DNA of 64,000 nt from positions 124,001 through 188,000 of the forward strand of contig SUXJ01000004.1 of the NCBI GenBank assembly GCA_015061005.1, given 5' to 3'. This document shows, piece by piece, positions 33,023-41,668 of the stretch (positions are counted from its first letter, which is position 1; each line of letters begins with the position of its first letter). Source of the stretch: Bacteroidales bacterium (GTDB taxonomy: Bacteria; Bacteroidota; Bacteroidia; Bacteroidales; Muribaculaceae). Below the pieces are notes generated by a model. The model was not told the origin of the DNA. It made no database searches and saw only the letters and a program-made list of their open reading frames with translations. The position numbers and the translations under genes were made by a program.

Positions 33023-34663
33023 TCAATCATTGTAATATAATTGTTGATGCCCATAAACAATTGCATTGCGATAACGTTGCCAGTTTGATGATGTGCGCGG
33101 ATAGTATATATTGCCTATCTTGATATACATATAGGCCCCCTTTTTACACAAATCTGCTCTCATCATCTTTCTCGCCTTATCTCCATCTCTATAATATAGG
33201 TCAACAGATTTAATTCGCTGGTAATCCTCACTTGAAACCGCTTCGCGTTTATATTGTTGCTTTGAATCAAGGTTCGTTTCATCAGTTTGCTGACTTGTTT
33301 CTATTTCACTTCGATTGCTGCTGTCAAACGTTTGAGACGAAGCGGTATAGGCGGTTGAACCGCTCTCGACGCTGGAGCCTGAAGAAGAATCTGCGTTATC
33401 ATTGTGGTCAAACCCATATCGTGCAAACCAATCACTTTTGTCTTCTTGGCGCTGCTCTTTACGCCATCGTTTATCTTCTTCCGCCTGGCGGCGCTGCTCT
33501 GCCAGAATGTCAAACCCATTCTCTTTCGCATGCTGAATCGCCGCGCCCTGAAATGCCCTAAATTCATCCATCGAATAATCCGAGCCATCCGGTCGTTTAT
33601 TATATCTACAGAACTGTTGATACTCTTGCCATTCCTGTGACAATGTCTGCTGAATGGTAAAATTGGGATCTATCAAATAATTCAGGTCGCTTGCCGACAA
33701 CTTTGACGGGTCAACGACCACTCCACTCGGAGAAATACCATGACTCTGTCTATATTTTATCATTTCAGTTTGTTGATAAGCAGAAAACGCTTGAGCTCCC
33801 GCTTGCAAAACAGTGCCTGCAATTTGTGCCCACTTCCTATTGCGTTCTTCTTTTTTTATCGCTATAGATTGGTCAACGGCAGATATACACTCCAAGATTT
33901 CATTTTTGAGTCCCGGATTTATTTCGGCATTAGATCTATATAAAGCATCTGCCAAATCCGATTTAGCTTTTTTATGCTCACCCAAAAAGTACGAACTAAT
34001 TCCGCGGAGATAATAAAGTTCAGCTGTTGGCTCAGTCTCAATTAGATACGAAGCTTTGGCTTTTGACAGCTTATACTCTCCCTCGCTTAAAAGGGTATAT
34101 ACATCGTCTAACGCTTTTTGCCTTAAATACCATTCTTGGAGTTTATACACATTGGTTGAGTCAATCGGAACGCTGTTAGTAAGATAAAATTTATTGTCGG
34201 GAATGTCGCCTTCAGCAGTATATCCTATAGCGAATAATGCCCCAGCAGTACCTAAAAGGCCGGCTGTGGCTACAGCAAACATATCATCATAATATCCTGT
34301 ACCCAAACACACTCCATTTATCAGTGCCGCTGTACCGACAGTGGACCAGCCGAAGATCTTGCTTATGGTCCCTATGAGTTCGCCTTTATGCTCGGCTCCG
34401 ATTGTAAAAGTGTCATATAGATTATTCTTCGAAATAATATCTACTCGCTGAGGAAGATTGTTGTTTTTTACCTTATATTGATAGGGCAAAGTTACCTGCT
34501 GAATATCCACTGCTTCCTTTGGTCCAATGGCAAGAATATCAACTACATCTCCGGGGTGTTCTGTCTCAATGGTCACTGTAGTTGTACGACCAAAGCGAAT
34601 TGTCGCACATGAGTTTAGTGTCAAGACGGCAAAAAGCAAAATGATAAGTTTATAGTTTTTCAT
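33023..34663 (-). CDS. lipoprotein with TPR-like segment, unknown function
   Basis: 546 residues from the chosen start MKNYKLIILLFAVLTLNSCA, a lipoprotein signal with Cys as lipidation site after LNS. An upstream in-frame ATG (34684) would put seven charged residues before the signal, so I did not choose it. Residues about 215-265 contain one TPR-like helix pair (AELYYLRGISSYFLGEHKKAKSDL). A Gly/Ala-rich hydrophobic stretch (about 115-150) may insert in a membrane. The C-terminal half is low-complexity (Glu/Arg, then Ser/Thr/Gln-rich). No family is recognised. It is AT-rich like its neighbours and is preceded by structured RNA copy 2. Confidence 0.72.
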   Translation of the reverse strand: MKNYKLIILLFAVLTLNSCATIRFGRTTTVTIETEHPGDVVDILAIGPKEAVDIQQVTLPYQYKVKNNNLPQRVDIISKNNLYDTFTIGAEHKGELIGTISKIFGWSTVGTAALINGVCLGTGYYDDMFAVATAGLLGTAGALFAIGYTAEGDIPDNKFYLTNSVPIDSTNVYKLQEWYLRQKALDDVYTLLSEGEYKLSKAKASYLIETEPTAELYYLRGISSYFLGEHKKAKSDLADALYRSNAEINPGLKNEILECISAVDQSIAIKKEERNRKWAQIAGTVLQAGAQAFSAYQQTEMIKYRQSHGISPSGVVVDPSKLSASDLNYLIDPNFTIQQTLSQEWQEYQQFCRYNKRPDGSDYSMDEFRAFQGAAIQHAKENGFDILAEQRRQAEEDKRWRKEQRQEDKSDWFARYGFDHNDNADSSSGSSVESGSTAYTASSQTFDSSNRSEIETSQQTDETNLDSKQQYKREAVSSEDYQRIKSVDLYYRDGDKARKMMRADLCKKGAYMYIKIGNIYYPRTSSNWQRYRNAIVYGHQQLYYND

Positions 34664-34710
34664 AATTTTTTGCTTCTCACTCAACCCTATGAGAAATTTG
34701 TGAATACAGG

Positions 34711-34873
34711 AAGCGTGGGCTGAATTACCACGTCTTCGAATGAGGGTCGTAGGAAAACCTTAGATGCAGATGTAGGAATAGCAGCCCACGGCTATAGCGT
34801 GGGAACCGCTTGTTTATCCTCGCATCTTTTGAAAATTTCCTACGTTTTCATTCGCAAGATAAGCAAAACGCTT
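34711..34873 (-). ncRNA. structured RNA element, copy 2 (leader of the lipoprotein gene)
   Basis: On the minus strand the ends AAGCGT (34873-34868) and ACGCTT (34716-34711) pair. Inside are three hairpins: GCTTATC with GATAAACAAGC around the conserved GAAAACG and AAATTTTCAAA core, then CCCACG with CGTGGG (34803-34785), then CGTGG with CCACG near the 3' end. Its promoter is perfect and its 3' end lies 48 bases before the lipoprotein ATG without a T-run, so here it is part of the mRNA leader. Compensatory differences from copy 1 in the first hairpin support a real RNA structure. Confidence 0.62.
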
Positions 34874-34917
34874 CTTTGTTAATCAGTATGTCGTCGTAAG
34901 TCTGCAGACTCACAGCG

Positions 34918-34948
34918 CAAAGGTACTAAAATTATACGTACAGGCAAA
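34918..34948 (-). promoter_or_regulatory. promoter of structured RNA copy 2 / lipoprotein gene
   Basis: Minus strand TTTG (34948-34945), 19 bases, TACCTTTG (34925-34918): a perfect Bacteroidetes promoter. It starts a leader of about 250 bases before the lipoprotein ATG. Confidence 0.85.
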
Positions 34949-35012
34949 ATAATATTTTAACTTTCTTTAATCAATCAGCATAATTATCGTCTAGCATTCG
35001 GCGATTATGCTA

Positions 35013-35042
35013 ATTATTCACCGAAGATTTTCGGCGAATAAT
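35013..35042 (+). promoter_or_regulatory. operator-like palindrome at the Fic promoter
   Basis: ATTATTCaCCGAA (35013-35025), spacer GATT, TTCGGcGAATAAT (35030-35042): a 13-base inverted repeat with one mismatch that ends inside the -33 box. A second pair, AGCATAAT with CGATTATGCT, lies just upstream (about 34977-35011). The position is ideal for repression by a dimeric regulator. Confidence 0.65.
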
Positions 35043-35073
35043 TTGTTTATTCTCCGAATATCAGCTAAATTTG
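35042..35073 (+). promoter_or_regulatory. promoter of the Fic gene
   Basis: TTTG (35042-35045), 20 bases, TAAATTTG (35066-35073). The transcript should start near 35080, only about 11 bases before the ATG at 35091, so the leader is very short. Confidence 0.82.
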
Positions 35074-35090
35074 TCGCAAAATACAATGTT

Positions 35091-36191
35091 ATGAGATATA
35101 TACACGACTACGAAAATTGGTGGCAATTTCGCTACGATAGCCAAAAAATAATGAATGAATTAGGTAGAGTGCGAGCCAAACAAGGAGTGATTTTAGGCAG
35201 AATGATGTCTTTGGGGTTTGACTCTCAAGATGAAGCGGTGTTGTCAAACATGTCGCTTGAGCTTGTTCGTTCATCGGAAATTGAGGGTAAGGAATTAAAT
35301 CTTAATGAGGTTCGATCATCGATAGCTCGACGATTGGGCATTGACACAGCCGGGCTTGTCTCTGTTTCTCGATATATTGAAGGCGTTGTCGAAATGCAAT
35401 TGGATGCAACACAGAATTATGATAGTATCCTCTCCCATGACCGACTTTTTGGGTGGCATAATGTGCTGTTTCCATCCGGTATAAGTGGTTTATATCGCAT
35501 AGAAGTCGGTAAATATCGTTCAGGAGAAATGCAAGTTATTTCAGGTGCAATGGGCAAGGAAAAAGTGCACTATCAAGCACCTTCGGCCAATCGTGTGTAC
35601 GCTGAAATGGAACGCTTCATCGAATGGATTAATAATTGCAACGACATGGATGGCGTTTTGAAAGCCGCCATCGCTCACCTATGGTTAGTGTCAATCCACC
35701 CGTTTGATGACGGAAATGGACGAATAACGAGAGCATTGACCGATATGCTTCTTGCTCGTTCAGAAAATAGCGGTAAGCGATTTTATTCCGTATCAGCCGA
35801 GATAAAGGTATTGCAAAAAGAATATTATGAAGTCTTGGAACGCACCCAAAGCGGAAATGGTGATATAACCGAATGGTTATTATGGTTTTTACGCTGTTTT
35901 GAACAGGCATTAGACTCAACAGAAGAAGCATTATCGTCCGTAATTCGTAAAGCTGAATTTTGGGAGCGCAATCGCGATATATCATTCAATGAGCGACAAC
36001 GAAAATTATTGAATATGCAATTTGACGGCTTTTTCGGCAAACTCACAAGTAGCAAGTGGGCAAAAATTGCAAAGTGTTCTTCCGACACCGCACTCAATGA
36101 CATAAATGACCTAATATCAAAAGGTATATTAGTAAAAGCACATGAGGGAGGTCGAAGCACGAATTACACATTAGCGGATAATCCCATATAA
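35091..36191 (+). CDS. Fic-domain protein with intramolecular inhibitory motif
   Basis: Fic enzymes usually transfer AMP to Ser, Thr or Tyr of target proteins. 366 residues from MRYIHDYENWWQF. The N-terminal part (about 1-75) is the DUF4172-like domain and holds SSEIEG (61-66), a fit to the inhibitory helix (S/T)xxxE(G/N), so autoinhibition is expected. The catalytic motif is HPFDDGNGRITR (His203 to Arg214), fully conserved. The C-terminal part (about 300-366) is a winged-helix domain (WAKIAKCSSDTALNDINDLI). The promoter sits inside the longer frame that begins at 35007, which fixes the start at 35091. The winged helix and the palindrome suggest autoregulation. Confidence 0.93.
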   Translation: MRYIHDYENWWQFRYDSQKIMNELGRVRAKQGVILGRMMSLGFDSQDEAVLSNMSLELVRSSEIEGKELNLNEVRSSIARRLGIDTAGLVSVSRYIEGVVEMQLDATQNYDSILSHDRLFGWHNVLFPSGISGLYRIEVGKYRSGEMQVISGAMGKEKVHYQAPSANRVYAEMERFIEWINNCNDMDGVLKAAIAHLWLVSIHPFDDGNGRITRALTDMLLARSENSGKRFYSVSAEIKVLQKEYYEVLERTQSGNGDITEWLLWFLRCFEQALDSTEEALSSVIRKAEFWERNRDISFNERQRKLLNMQFDGFFGKLTSSKWAKIAKCSSDTALNDINDLISKGILVKAHEGGRSTNYTLADNPI

Positions 36192-36718
36192 TTGCAATAT
36201 TGAATCTCAAAGGCAAACAACTTGACGTATAGGTTATCTACCTATATTTTATCAAACTCAGTTAAATAGGTTACATTATAGAATTACTCCTATTTTGGGG
36301 GCTATTATTGTCATTGCGAGGGATCTTATCGAGCACCAAAGTTTGACCGTGCCGACGATGATAAAGGCTAGCTCAACGCAATGTCATGGTCGATAAATCG
36401 TATAACGACATGCTCAGAGAAAACGGATTGTTTACCTTATATCCCTGCTATTCCAAAATCGACTTAGTGTACAGTAATCTGCCCTCCAAGAATGATTCTT
36501 CTGTCATCTTTGTAGCGGCTGCGGCATATACCGGCAAGAGTTCAGGCAAATTTAATCATAAAGACATTGCCGATGACCACGTGTCGGACAGCAAACGATA
36601 TAGAGTGTATATGTGCAAGCGCAATATCGAAGCATTTGCGTATTTATATTGACGGATACGCATATCGAAAAATAAGGCACAGTCAGCCGCACCTTGCCGC
36701 GCGCTCGCATTTTACTCT
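36192..36718. other. gene-poor stretch around a fragment
   Basis: Between the Fic gene and the aminotransferase only one short reading frame (36386-36652) looks meaningful. The first 190 bases are AT-rich with no promoter box, RNA fold or repeat that I can support. The last 66 bases hold no clear terminator for either strand. With the fragment, this looks like eroded DNA. Confidence 0.5.
36386..36652 (+). pseudogene. fragment of a secreted-type hypothetical protein
   Basis: 88 codons, with GLFTLYPCYSKIDLVYSNLP and then FVAAAAYTGK, HKDIADDHVSDSKRYRVYMC and KRNIEAFAYLY. The composition and motif density are those of a real protein, and the middle resembles the start of NAGPA-type phosphodiester glycosidase-like proteins of Bacteroidales (a His-x-x-Ile-Ala-x-x-His-Val block), as far as I recall. 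It has no signal peptide and no continuation, and an in-frame stop lies shortly upstream, so it is probably a remnant. The family link is weak. Confidence 0.35.
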
Positions 36719-37921
36719 TTAATCGGTTTTGCGGCCGGGGTAGGCTTTGAGGGCCTCGGCAAGGACTTTCAGTGCGGCTGCCAAGTCTTCTTTTTTGAGC
36801 ACGTAAGCAATTCTGACCTCATTTTTTCCGGCACCGGGAGTGGTGTAGAAACCGCTTGCCGGAGCAAGGAACACGGTTTGTTTTTCGTATTCAAACTCTT
36901 CCAAGCACCAGCGACAGAACTTTTCGGCGTCGTCAACCGGCAGTGATGCCACGGTATAGAATGCGCCCATCGGAATCGGAGAATAACAGCCGGGAATGCG
37001 GTTCAGTCCGTCAATCAGGAATTTGCGTCGCTCAACGTATTCGTTATAATTCATCAGCATGTAGTCTCGGTCAGCATCTATGGAGGCTTCCGCAACGATT
37101 TGACCGAGCAATGGCGGACTGAGGCGCGCCATGCAGAATTTCATGATGCTTTGTTTCAGTTCCTCATGCTTGGTAATGATTGCGCCGATACGGATGCCGC
37201 ATTCACTGTATCGCTTGCTGACCGAGTCGATCAGCACCACTTTCTCCTCAATATCGGGCAAATGAAACGCGGATATATAAGGTGCTCCCGTGTAGCAGAA
37301 CTCACGATATACTTCATCGGAAAACAGGAAAAGATCATACTTCTTCACGAGGTCGCGAAGCTGAATCATTTCCTTCATCGTGTAGAGATAGCCGGTCGGA
37401 TTGTTTGGATTGCAGATGAGTATGCCCTTAGTTCGCGGAGTGATAAGTTTTTCAAACTCCTCGACCGATGGCAGAGCAAATCCGCTTTCAATGCTCGATG
37501 GAACGGTAACAATCTTCGCTCCGCAACTAATCGCAAACGCCATATAGTTGGCATAAGCAGGCTCCGGCACAATAATTTCGTCGCCCGGGTCAAGGCATGC
37601 CATAAATGCAAACAAAACCGCTTCAGAGCCGCCGGCAGTGATTATAATGTCGTCAACATCTACGTTGATATTAAAGCGGTCATAATACGTTTTGAGCTTC
37701 TTGCGAAGGGAGAGTAATCCTTCGGAAGGAGAATACTCAAGAGTGGCTCGATCAATCGTTTTCAGCGCATCAAGACCAACTTGAGGCGTTGGCAGGTCCG
37801 GCTGGCCGATATTTAATTGATAGACTTTCACTCCGCGCTTCTTCGCTTCGTCACAATATGGCACGAGTTTTCTAATCGGAGATTGCGGCATATCCATTCC
37901 GCGGCGAGATATCGAGGGCAT
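36719..37921 (-). CDS. PLP-dependent class I/II aminotransferase
   Basis: 400 residues, fold-type I. The PLP Schiff-base Lys is Lys236 in SVSKRYSECGIRIG, and the cofactor-binding block CNPNNPTG lies at 170-177. YSPSEGLLSLRKKL and the N-terminal LNIGQPDLPTP are the usual aspartate/alanine aminotransferase signatures. The amino-acid substrate cannot be told from motifs. Monocistronic on the minus strand with a -7 box TAAATTTG at 37962-37955. Confidence 0.93.
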   Translation of the reverse strand: MPSISRRGMDMPQSPIRKLVPYCDEAKKRGVKVYQLNIGQPDLPTPQVGLDALKTIDRATLEYSPSEGLLSLRKKLKTYYDRFNINVDVDDIIITAGGSEAVLFAFMACLDPGDEIIVPEPAYANYMAFAISCGAKIVTVPSSIESGFALPSVEEFEKLITPRTKGILICNPNNPTGYLYTMKEMIQLRDLVKKYDLFLFSDEVYREFCYTGAPYISAFHLPDIEEKVVLIDSVSKRYSECGIRIGAIITKHEELKQSIMKFCMARLSPPLLGQIVAEASIDADRDYMLMNYNEYVERRKFLIDGLNRIPGCYSPIPMGAFYTVASLPVDDAEKFCRWCLEEFEYEKQTVFLAPASGFYTTPGAGKNEVRIAYVLKKEDLAAALKVLAEALKAYPGRKTD

Positions 37922-37954
37922 TGCGATCCTATTTTATAGTTGTTATTTCAAGTC

Positions 37955-37962
37955 CAAATTTA
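37955..37962 (-). promoter_or_regulatory. promoter -7 box of the aminotransferase gene
   Basis: Minus strand TAAATTTG, a perfect -7 box 34 bases before the ATG, with TTG at 37987-37985 (22-base spacing). I found no equally good box for the divergent gene at 38120. Confidence 0.6.
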
Positions 37963-38119
37963 CGAAAATTTTTCAGAATCCGGACAACGTGGGGCATTTT
38001 GCAATGCTGATGTAGAGTAAAAGTGAAATTTGTCTGTTAATGTATGTTAAATTTTGATAATCAGGTTAAACTAACTCAGGGGTTGTGCGTCAAAGATGAA
38101 AATTGAATAACCGGATAAG

Positions 38120-41032
38120 ATGAATATACGTTTTTTGAATGTGATTGTGTGGCTAATGGCCGGGGTTCTCGTAGCCCCGGCTGCCGTTGTTAAAGGCACC
38201 ATAACCGACAACTTCGGCGAGAGCCTCCCGCAAGCCACAGTGCGCCTTTTGAAAGCCAATGCAGACTCTACGTTTGTCACCGGTGGGGCGACTGACTTTG
38301 ACGGTCAGTTTTCGATTCCCGACGTGAAGCGCGGCAAATATATCCTGCAAGCTAGCTACATAGGCTATGACTCGAAATATCTGACCATTGACGTGAAAAG
38401 AAACACCATGGTCCTTGACACGATTCGCCTTTCGGAATCGTCAATTATGCTTCGCGAGGCGGAAGTCATCGGAGTGGCCACCCCCATTAAAGTCATGGAA
38501 GATACGATTGAGTATAATGCCTCAAGCTATACCACTCCGCCCAATGCTGTGGTAAACGACCTGTTGAAGCGTCTGCCGGGTGTGGAAGTCGGTTCCGACG
38601 GCTCGATTACGGCGCAAGGCGAAACCGTGAAAAAGATTCTGATTGACGGTGAAGAGTTTTTTGCCGATGACCCCAAAGTGGCGGCAAAAAATATTCCGGT
38701 AGAAATCGTTAAGTCCGCCCAAGTTATCAATCGCAAGAGCGACTTGGCGCGAATGACCGGAGTTGATGACGGCGAAGATGAAATGGTGATTAACCTAACC
38801 ATCAAAGACGACATGAATCAGGGCTGGTATGGCTCTGTTGCGGCAGGCTATGGCCCGGCATTGGGCAGCAATGCCACTGATTGGAGCAAATATAAAGGTT
38901 CATTCATTGCTAACGGCAAATACGGCAAAAACATGATCACGATATTGGGCAATGCCAATAACGTGAACGATGAAGGTTTCTCCGACACTAACGGTCAGAG
39001 ATTCCGTCGCTTTGGCGGAACAACGGGGGTGAACACCACTCAATCCTTCGGCGTTAACTTGAACTTGGGCAATGATAAATTCCGTTATGGCGGAAATATC
39101 TTATATGCCCATAACGACAGAGACAATTGGAGTCGCACTCACCGTAGAAACCTCTTTAGTGACGGAGATGACACACAAGAAGACCAAGAAAAAAGCAGCC
39201 GAGATAGGGGTCACAACCTTACTGCCGATTTGCGTCTGAAATGGGAGCCGGACTCATTCAACACTCTTGATTTCCGCCCGAGATTTTCATTCAATAGCAA
39301 CAATAGCTCCTCGGAATCTTTTGGTGTTAATTATCGCGAAGTATCAACCGCTCCGACCACTAATTCTCGCAACGTATCTACCGCCGTCGGAAATAGCTTT
39401 GAAATGAGCGGCCGACTGATTTATAATCATAATTTCAAGAGTCATCGCGGACGCTCCTTTTCTATTAGTGCCAACTATTCGTTGAGCAATGTTCGAGAAG
39501 ATGAGGAAACGTGGAGCCGAAACGTCTATTGGTTGGAGTCTGAAAACAGCATATATGAAGACTATCAGCAAATCAAGAACCACACTTGGAACAACGGCGT
39601 CAGCGCGCGTTTGAGTTGGACCGAGCCTCTCGGCGACGTCAAAAAAGGCAATTTTATCGAATTTGCCTACCGCTTCAATTTCCGTTGGAATAATGCGGAT
39701 AAAACAGTTTGGAACGCTCCGCTCGACAAAAAAATCACCGAATTGACTCCCGAACAGCAAGATGAAATTCGCACATGGCGCGACCTGAATTGGCGCTCGT
39801 GGGGTGATTGGGGGCTCGATGACCGTTGGGCAGGGCTTAATCCCGATGACTTAAGCATTGACGAGAATAACTCAAATAGTTTCCGCAACACATATTTTAA
39901 TCAATCAGTCCGAATCGGGTATAAAAAGGTACATAAAAACTACACTCTGAACATCGGCATGAGTTTCAACCCTCAAATGAGTCGCTCCAAGTATCTCAGC
40001 GGAAACAAGGAAGACCTGCCGACCAGATGGGTTTGGAACTACGCGCCCTTCGCTCGCTTTAATTATAAGTTCACGAAACAAACGTCGCTCAATGCATTCT
40101 ATTCCGGTCGTTCCTCCGAACCCTCTATCAGCCAGTTGCAACCCGTTGCGGATACTTCGGACCCGATGAACGTGGTGCAAGGCAATCCGGAACTCAATCC
40201 ATCGTTCAACCATAGACTTCATGTCCGTTTTCAAGACTTCAACACTGACGCTCAACGCTCCATTATGGCCATGATGTTTGCCGGATTTACTCAAAATGCA
40301 ATTGCTTCAAAAGTCACCACCGATAGAAACACCGGAGCTCGCTACACAACGTACGCCAACGTTAACGGAAACTGGAACTTTGGAATGTTTACAATGTTCT
40401 CCCAACCATTTTCCAACAAAGCATGGATATTCAACAACCACCTCCACTTTAACTATCGTCAAGACGTTGGATACACAAACGGAGAACTCGGCAAATCGGG
40501 AACTACGCGCTTTGGCGAAAGCTTCGGCATAGCATTCCGCCCCAATGACCTTGAGCTTGAAATCCGCCCTCGCTATTCTCTCCAATATAGTACCAACACT
40601 TTGCAGAGTTCAACAAACCGAATTGTCCACACCTATGGGGGCTCATTTAATGGCACGTGGTACACAAAATTCGGACTCGTTCTCTCTACCGATATCAACT
40701 TTACAGCCAATTCCGGCTATTCCGAAGGATTCAATAGCAACGAATGGACATGGAACGCTTCCATTTCCTACATGTTCCTTCGCGGCAAAAATGCCACTAT
40801 TGCTTTGGAAGCCAAAGACATTTTGAACCAGCATCAGAGCATCATGCGCTCCGAAACGGCTCAAGCCATAACAGATACCGAAAACTATATCCTCGGACGC
40901 TATGCAATGCTGACGTTCACCTACAACTTCTCAACATTTAAAGGAAATCAAATTCCCGAAGTAAACAACGACTTTATGCGCGTAGGTCCCCCCGGAGCCG
41001 GAATGCGCGGCGGAGCTCCCCGAAGACGCTAA
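38120..41032 (+). CDS. outer-membrane beta-barrel protein with carboxypeptidase-like plug extension
   Basis: 970 residues with a signal peptide (1-22). The N-terminal domain (24-105, VKGTITDNFGESLPQATVRL and IPDVKRGKYILQASYIGYDS) is the carboxypeptidase-regulatory-like domain that precedes TonB-linked proteins in Bacteroidetes. A plug domain follows (about 130-240, VNDLLKRLPGVEVGSDGSI and ILIDGEEFF), then a large barrel. It is the OMP_b-brl family form of a TonB-dependent receptor and has no SusD partner next to it, so it is probably not a SusC glycan importer. The Gly/Arg-rich tail (AGMRGGAPRRR) is unusual. Substrate unknown. Confidence 0.9.
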   Translation: MNIRFLNVIVWLMAGVLVAPAAVVKGTITDNFGESLPQATVRLLKANADSTFVTGGATDFDGQFSIPDVKRGKYILQASYIGYDSKYLTIDVKRNTMVLDTIRLSESSIMLREAEVIGVATPIKVMEDTIEYNASSYTTPPNAVVNDLLKRLPGVEVGSDGSITAQGETVKKILIDGEEFFADDPKVAAKNIPVEIVKSAQVINRKSDLARMTGVDDGEDEMVINLTIKDDMNQGWYGSVAAGYGPALGSNATDWSKYKGSFIANGKYGKNMITILGNANNVNDEGFSDTNGQRFRRFGGTTGVNTTQSFGVNLNLGNDKFRYGGNILYAHNDRDNWSRTHRRNLFSDGDDTQEDQEKSSRDRGHNLTADLRLKWEPDSFNTLDFRPRFSFNSNNSSSESFGVNYREVSTAPTTNSRNVSTAVGNSFEMSGRLIYNHNFKSHRGRSFSISANYSLSNVREDEETWSRNVYWLESENSIYEDYQQIKNHTWNNGVSARLSWTEPLGDVKKGNFIEFAYRFNFRWNNADKTVWNAPLDKKITELTPEQQDEIRTWRDLNWRSWGDWGLDDRWAGLNPDDLSIDENNSNSFRNTYFNQSVRIGYKKVHKNYTLNIGMSFNPQMSRSKYLSGNKEDLPTRWVWNYAPFARFNYKFTKQTSLNAFYSGRSSEPSISQLQPVADTSDPMNVVQGNPELNPSFNHRLHVRFQDFNTDAQRSIMAMMFAGFTQNAIASKVTTDRNTGARYTTYANVNGNWNFGMFTMFSQPFSNKAWIFNNHLHFNYRQDVGYTNGELGKSGTTRFGESFGIAFRPNDLELEIRPRYSLQYSTNTLQSSTNRIVHTYGGSFNGTWYTKFGLVLSTDINFTANSGYSEGFNSNEWTWNASISYMFLRGKNATIALEAKDILNQHQSIMRSETAQAITDTENYILGRYAMLTFTYNFSTFKGNQIPEVNNDFMRVGPPGAGMRGGAPRRR

Positions 41033-41056
41033 AAATGTTAAAAACTCTTTCTCCTA

Positions 41057-41088
41057 TTGCACGGACCGCAAATATTTTCGTACCTTTG
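41057..41088 (+). promoter_or_regulatory. promoter of tmRNA
   Basis: TTG (41057-41059), 21 bases, TACCTTTG (41081-41088). The transcript should start near 41095, about 12 bases upstream of the mature tmRNA 5' end. Confidence 0.8.
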
Positions 41089-41106
41089 CAATCCTCTTAT
41101 ATAAAT

Positions 41107-41507
41107 GGGGTTGACCGGTTTTGACAGCGTGTAGAAGTGGTCAGTAAGCATGCAGAGCAATGATGGCTACGCTCTTTAATCTGGGACATCAAAAATTCAA
41201 ATGGCGAAAACAACTACGCTCTCGCTGCTTGATTGAAGCATAGTAGATCAGCTTTATCCGCGTAACAGTTACGCGGACGAGACATCGCCCGAGTGTCCGG
41301 GTCCCGAGACTCCTCGACATGGCGGTGCAGCTAAATCGGGAATAGGAAGACATCCGCTCTTGGTGACTGCCGAAATTTTTAGGAGCTAAGGTTGACGGTT
41401 GGGCGTTGCGTCCCTGCCTCAGCACGAAAATCAACACGTAACTAAGCATGTAGAAAGCTCATCAATTCCGCGTTTGGACGGGGGTTCAAGTCCCCCCAAC
41501 TCCACCC
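41107..41507 (+). ncRNA. ssrA: transfer-messenger RNA
   Basis: Rescues stalled ribosomes and tags the unfinished peptide. The tRNA-like ends pair as GGGGTTG (41107-41113) with CAACTCC (41497-41503), discriminator A at 41504. The T-arm reads GGGGGTTCAAGTCCCCC. The tag frame begins with GGC at 41203 and gives GENNYALAA, stop TGA at 41230-41232, which is the Bacteroidales-type tag (A)GENNYALAA. The 3' end is ACCC in the DNA, so the terminal CCA must be completed by tRNA nucleotidyltransferase. Confidence 0.97.
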
Positions 41508-41513
41508 TCCCTT

Positions 41514-41560
41514 AACTATGGCGCAGATGGTTGAAAAATCATTTGCGCTTATAGTTTTTT
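41514..41560 (+). terminator. intrinsic terminator of tmRNA
   Basis: AACTAT (41514-41519) with ATAGTT (41551-41556) and, inside, GCGCA (41521-41525) with TGCGC (41544-41548), then a run of six T. Confidence 0.82.
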
Positions 41561-41601
41561 GTCTAAAAGACATTGCACATATATTTGTTTGGTGTGCGAA
41601 A

Positions 41602-41634
41602 TTTGGCTTTTAAAATTTTTTATACCTATCTTTG
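41602..41634 (+). promoter_or_regulatory. promoter of the acyltransferase operon
   Basis: TTTG (41602-41605), 21 bases, TATCTTTG (41627-41634). It lies inside the longest open frame of the acyltransferase gene and so fixes the start at 41669. Confidence 0.8.
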
Positions 41635-41668
41635 CGTACTCATTAGATTGTTGCAATCGAAAAAAGTG

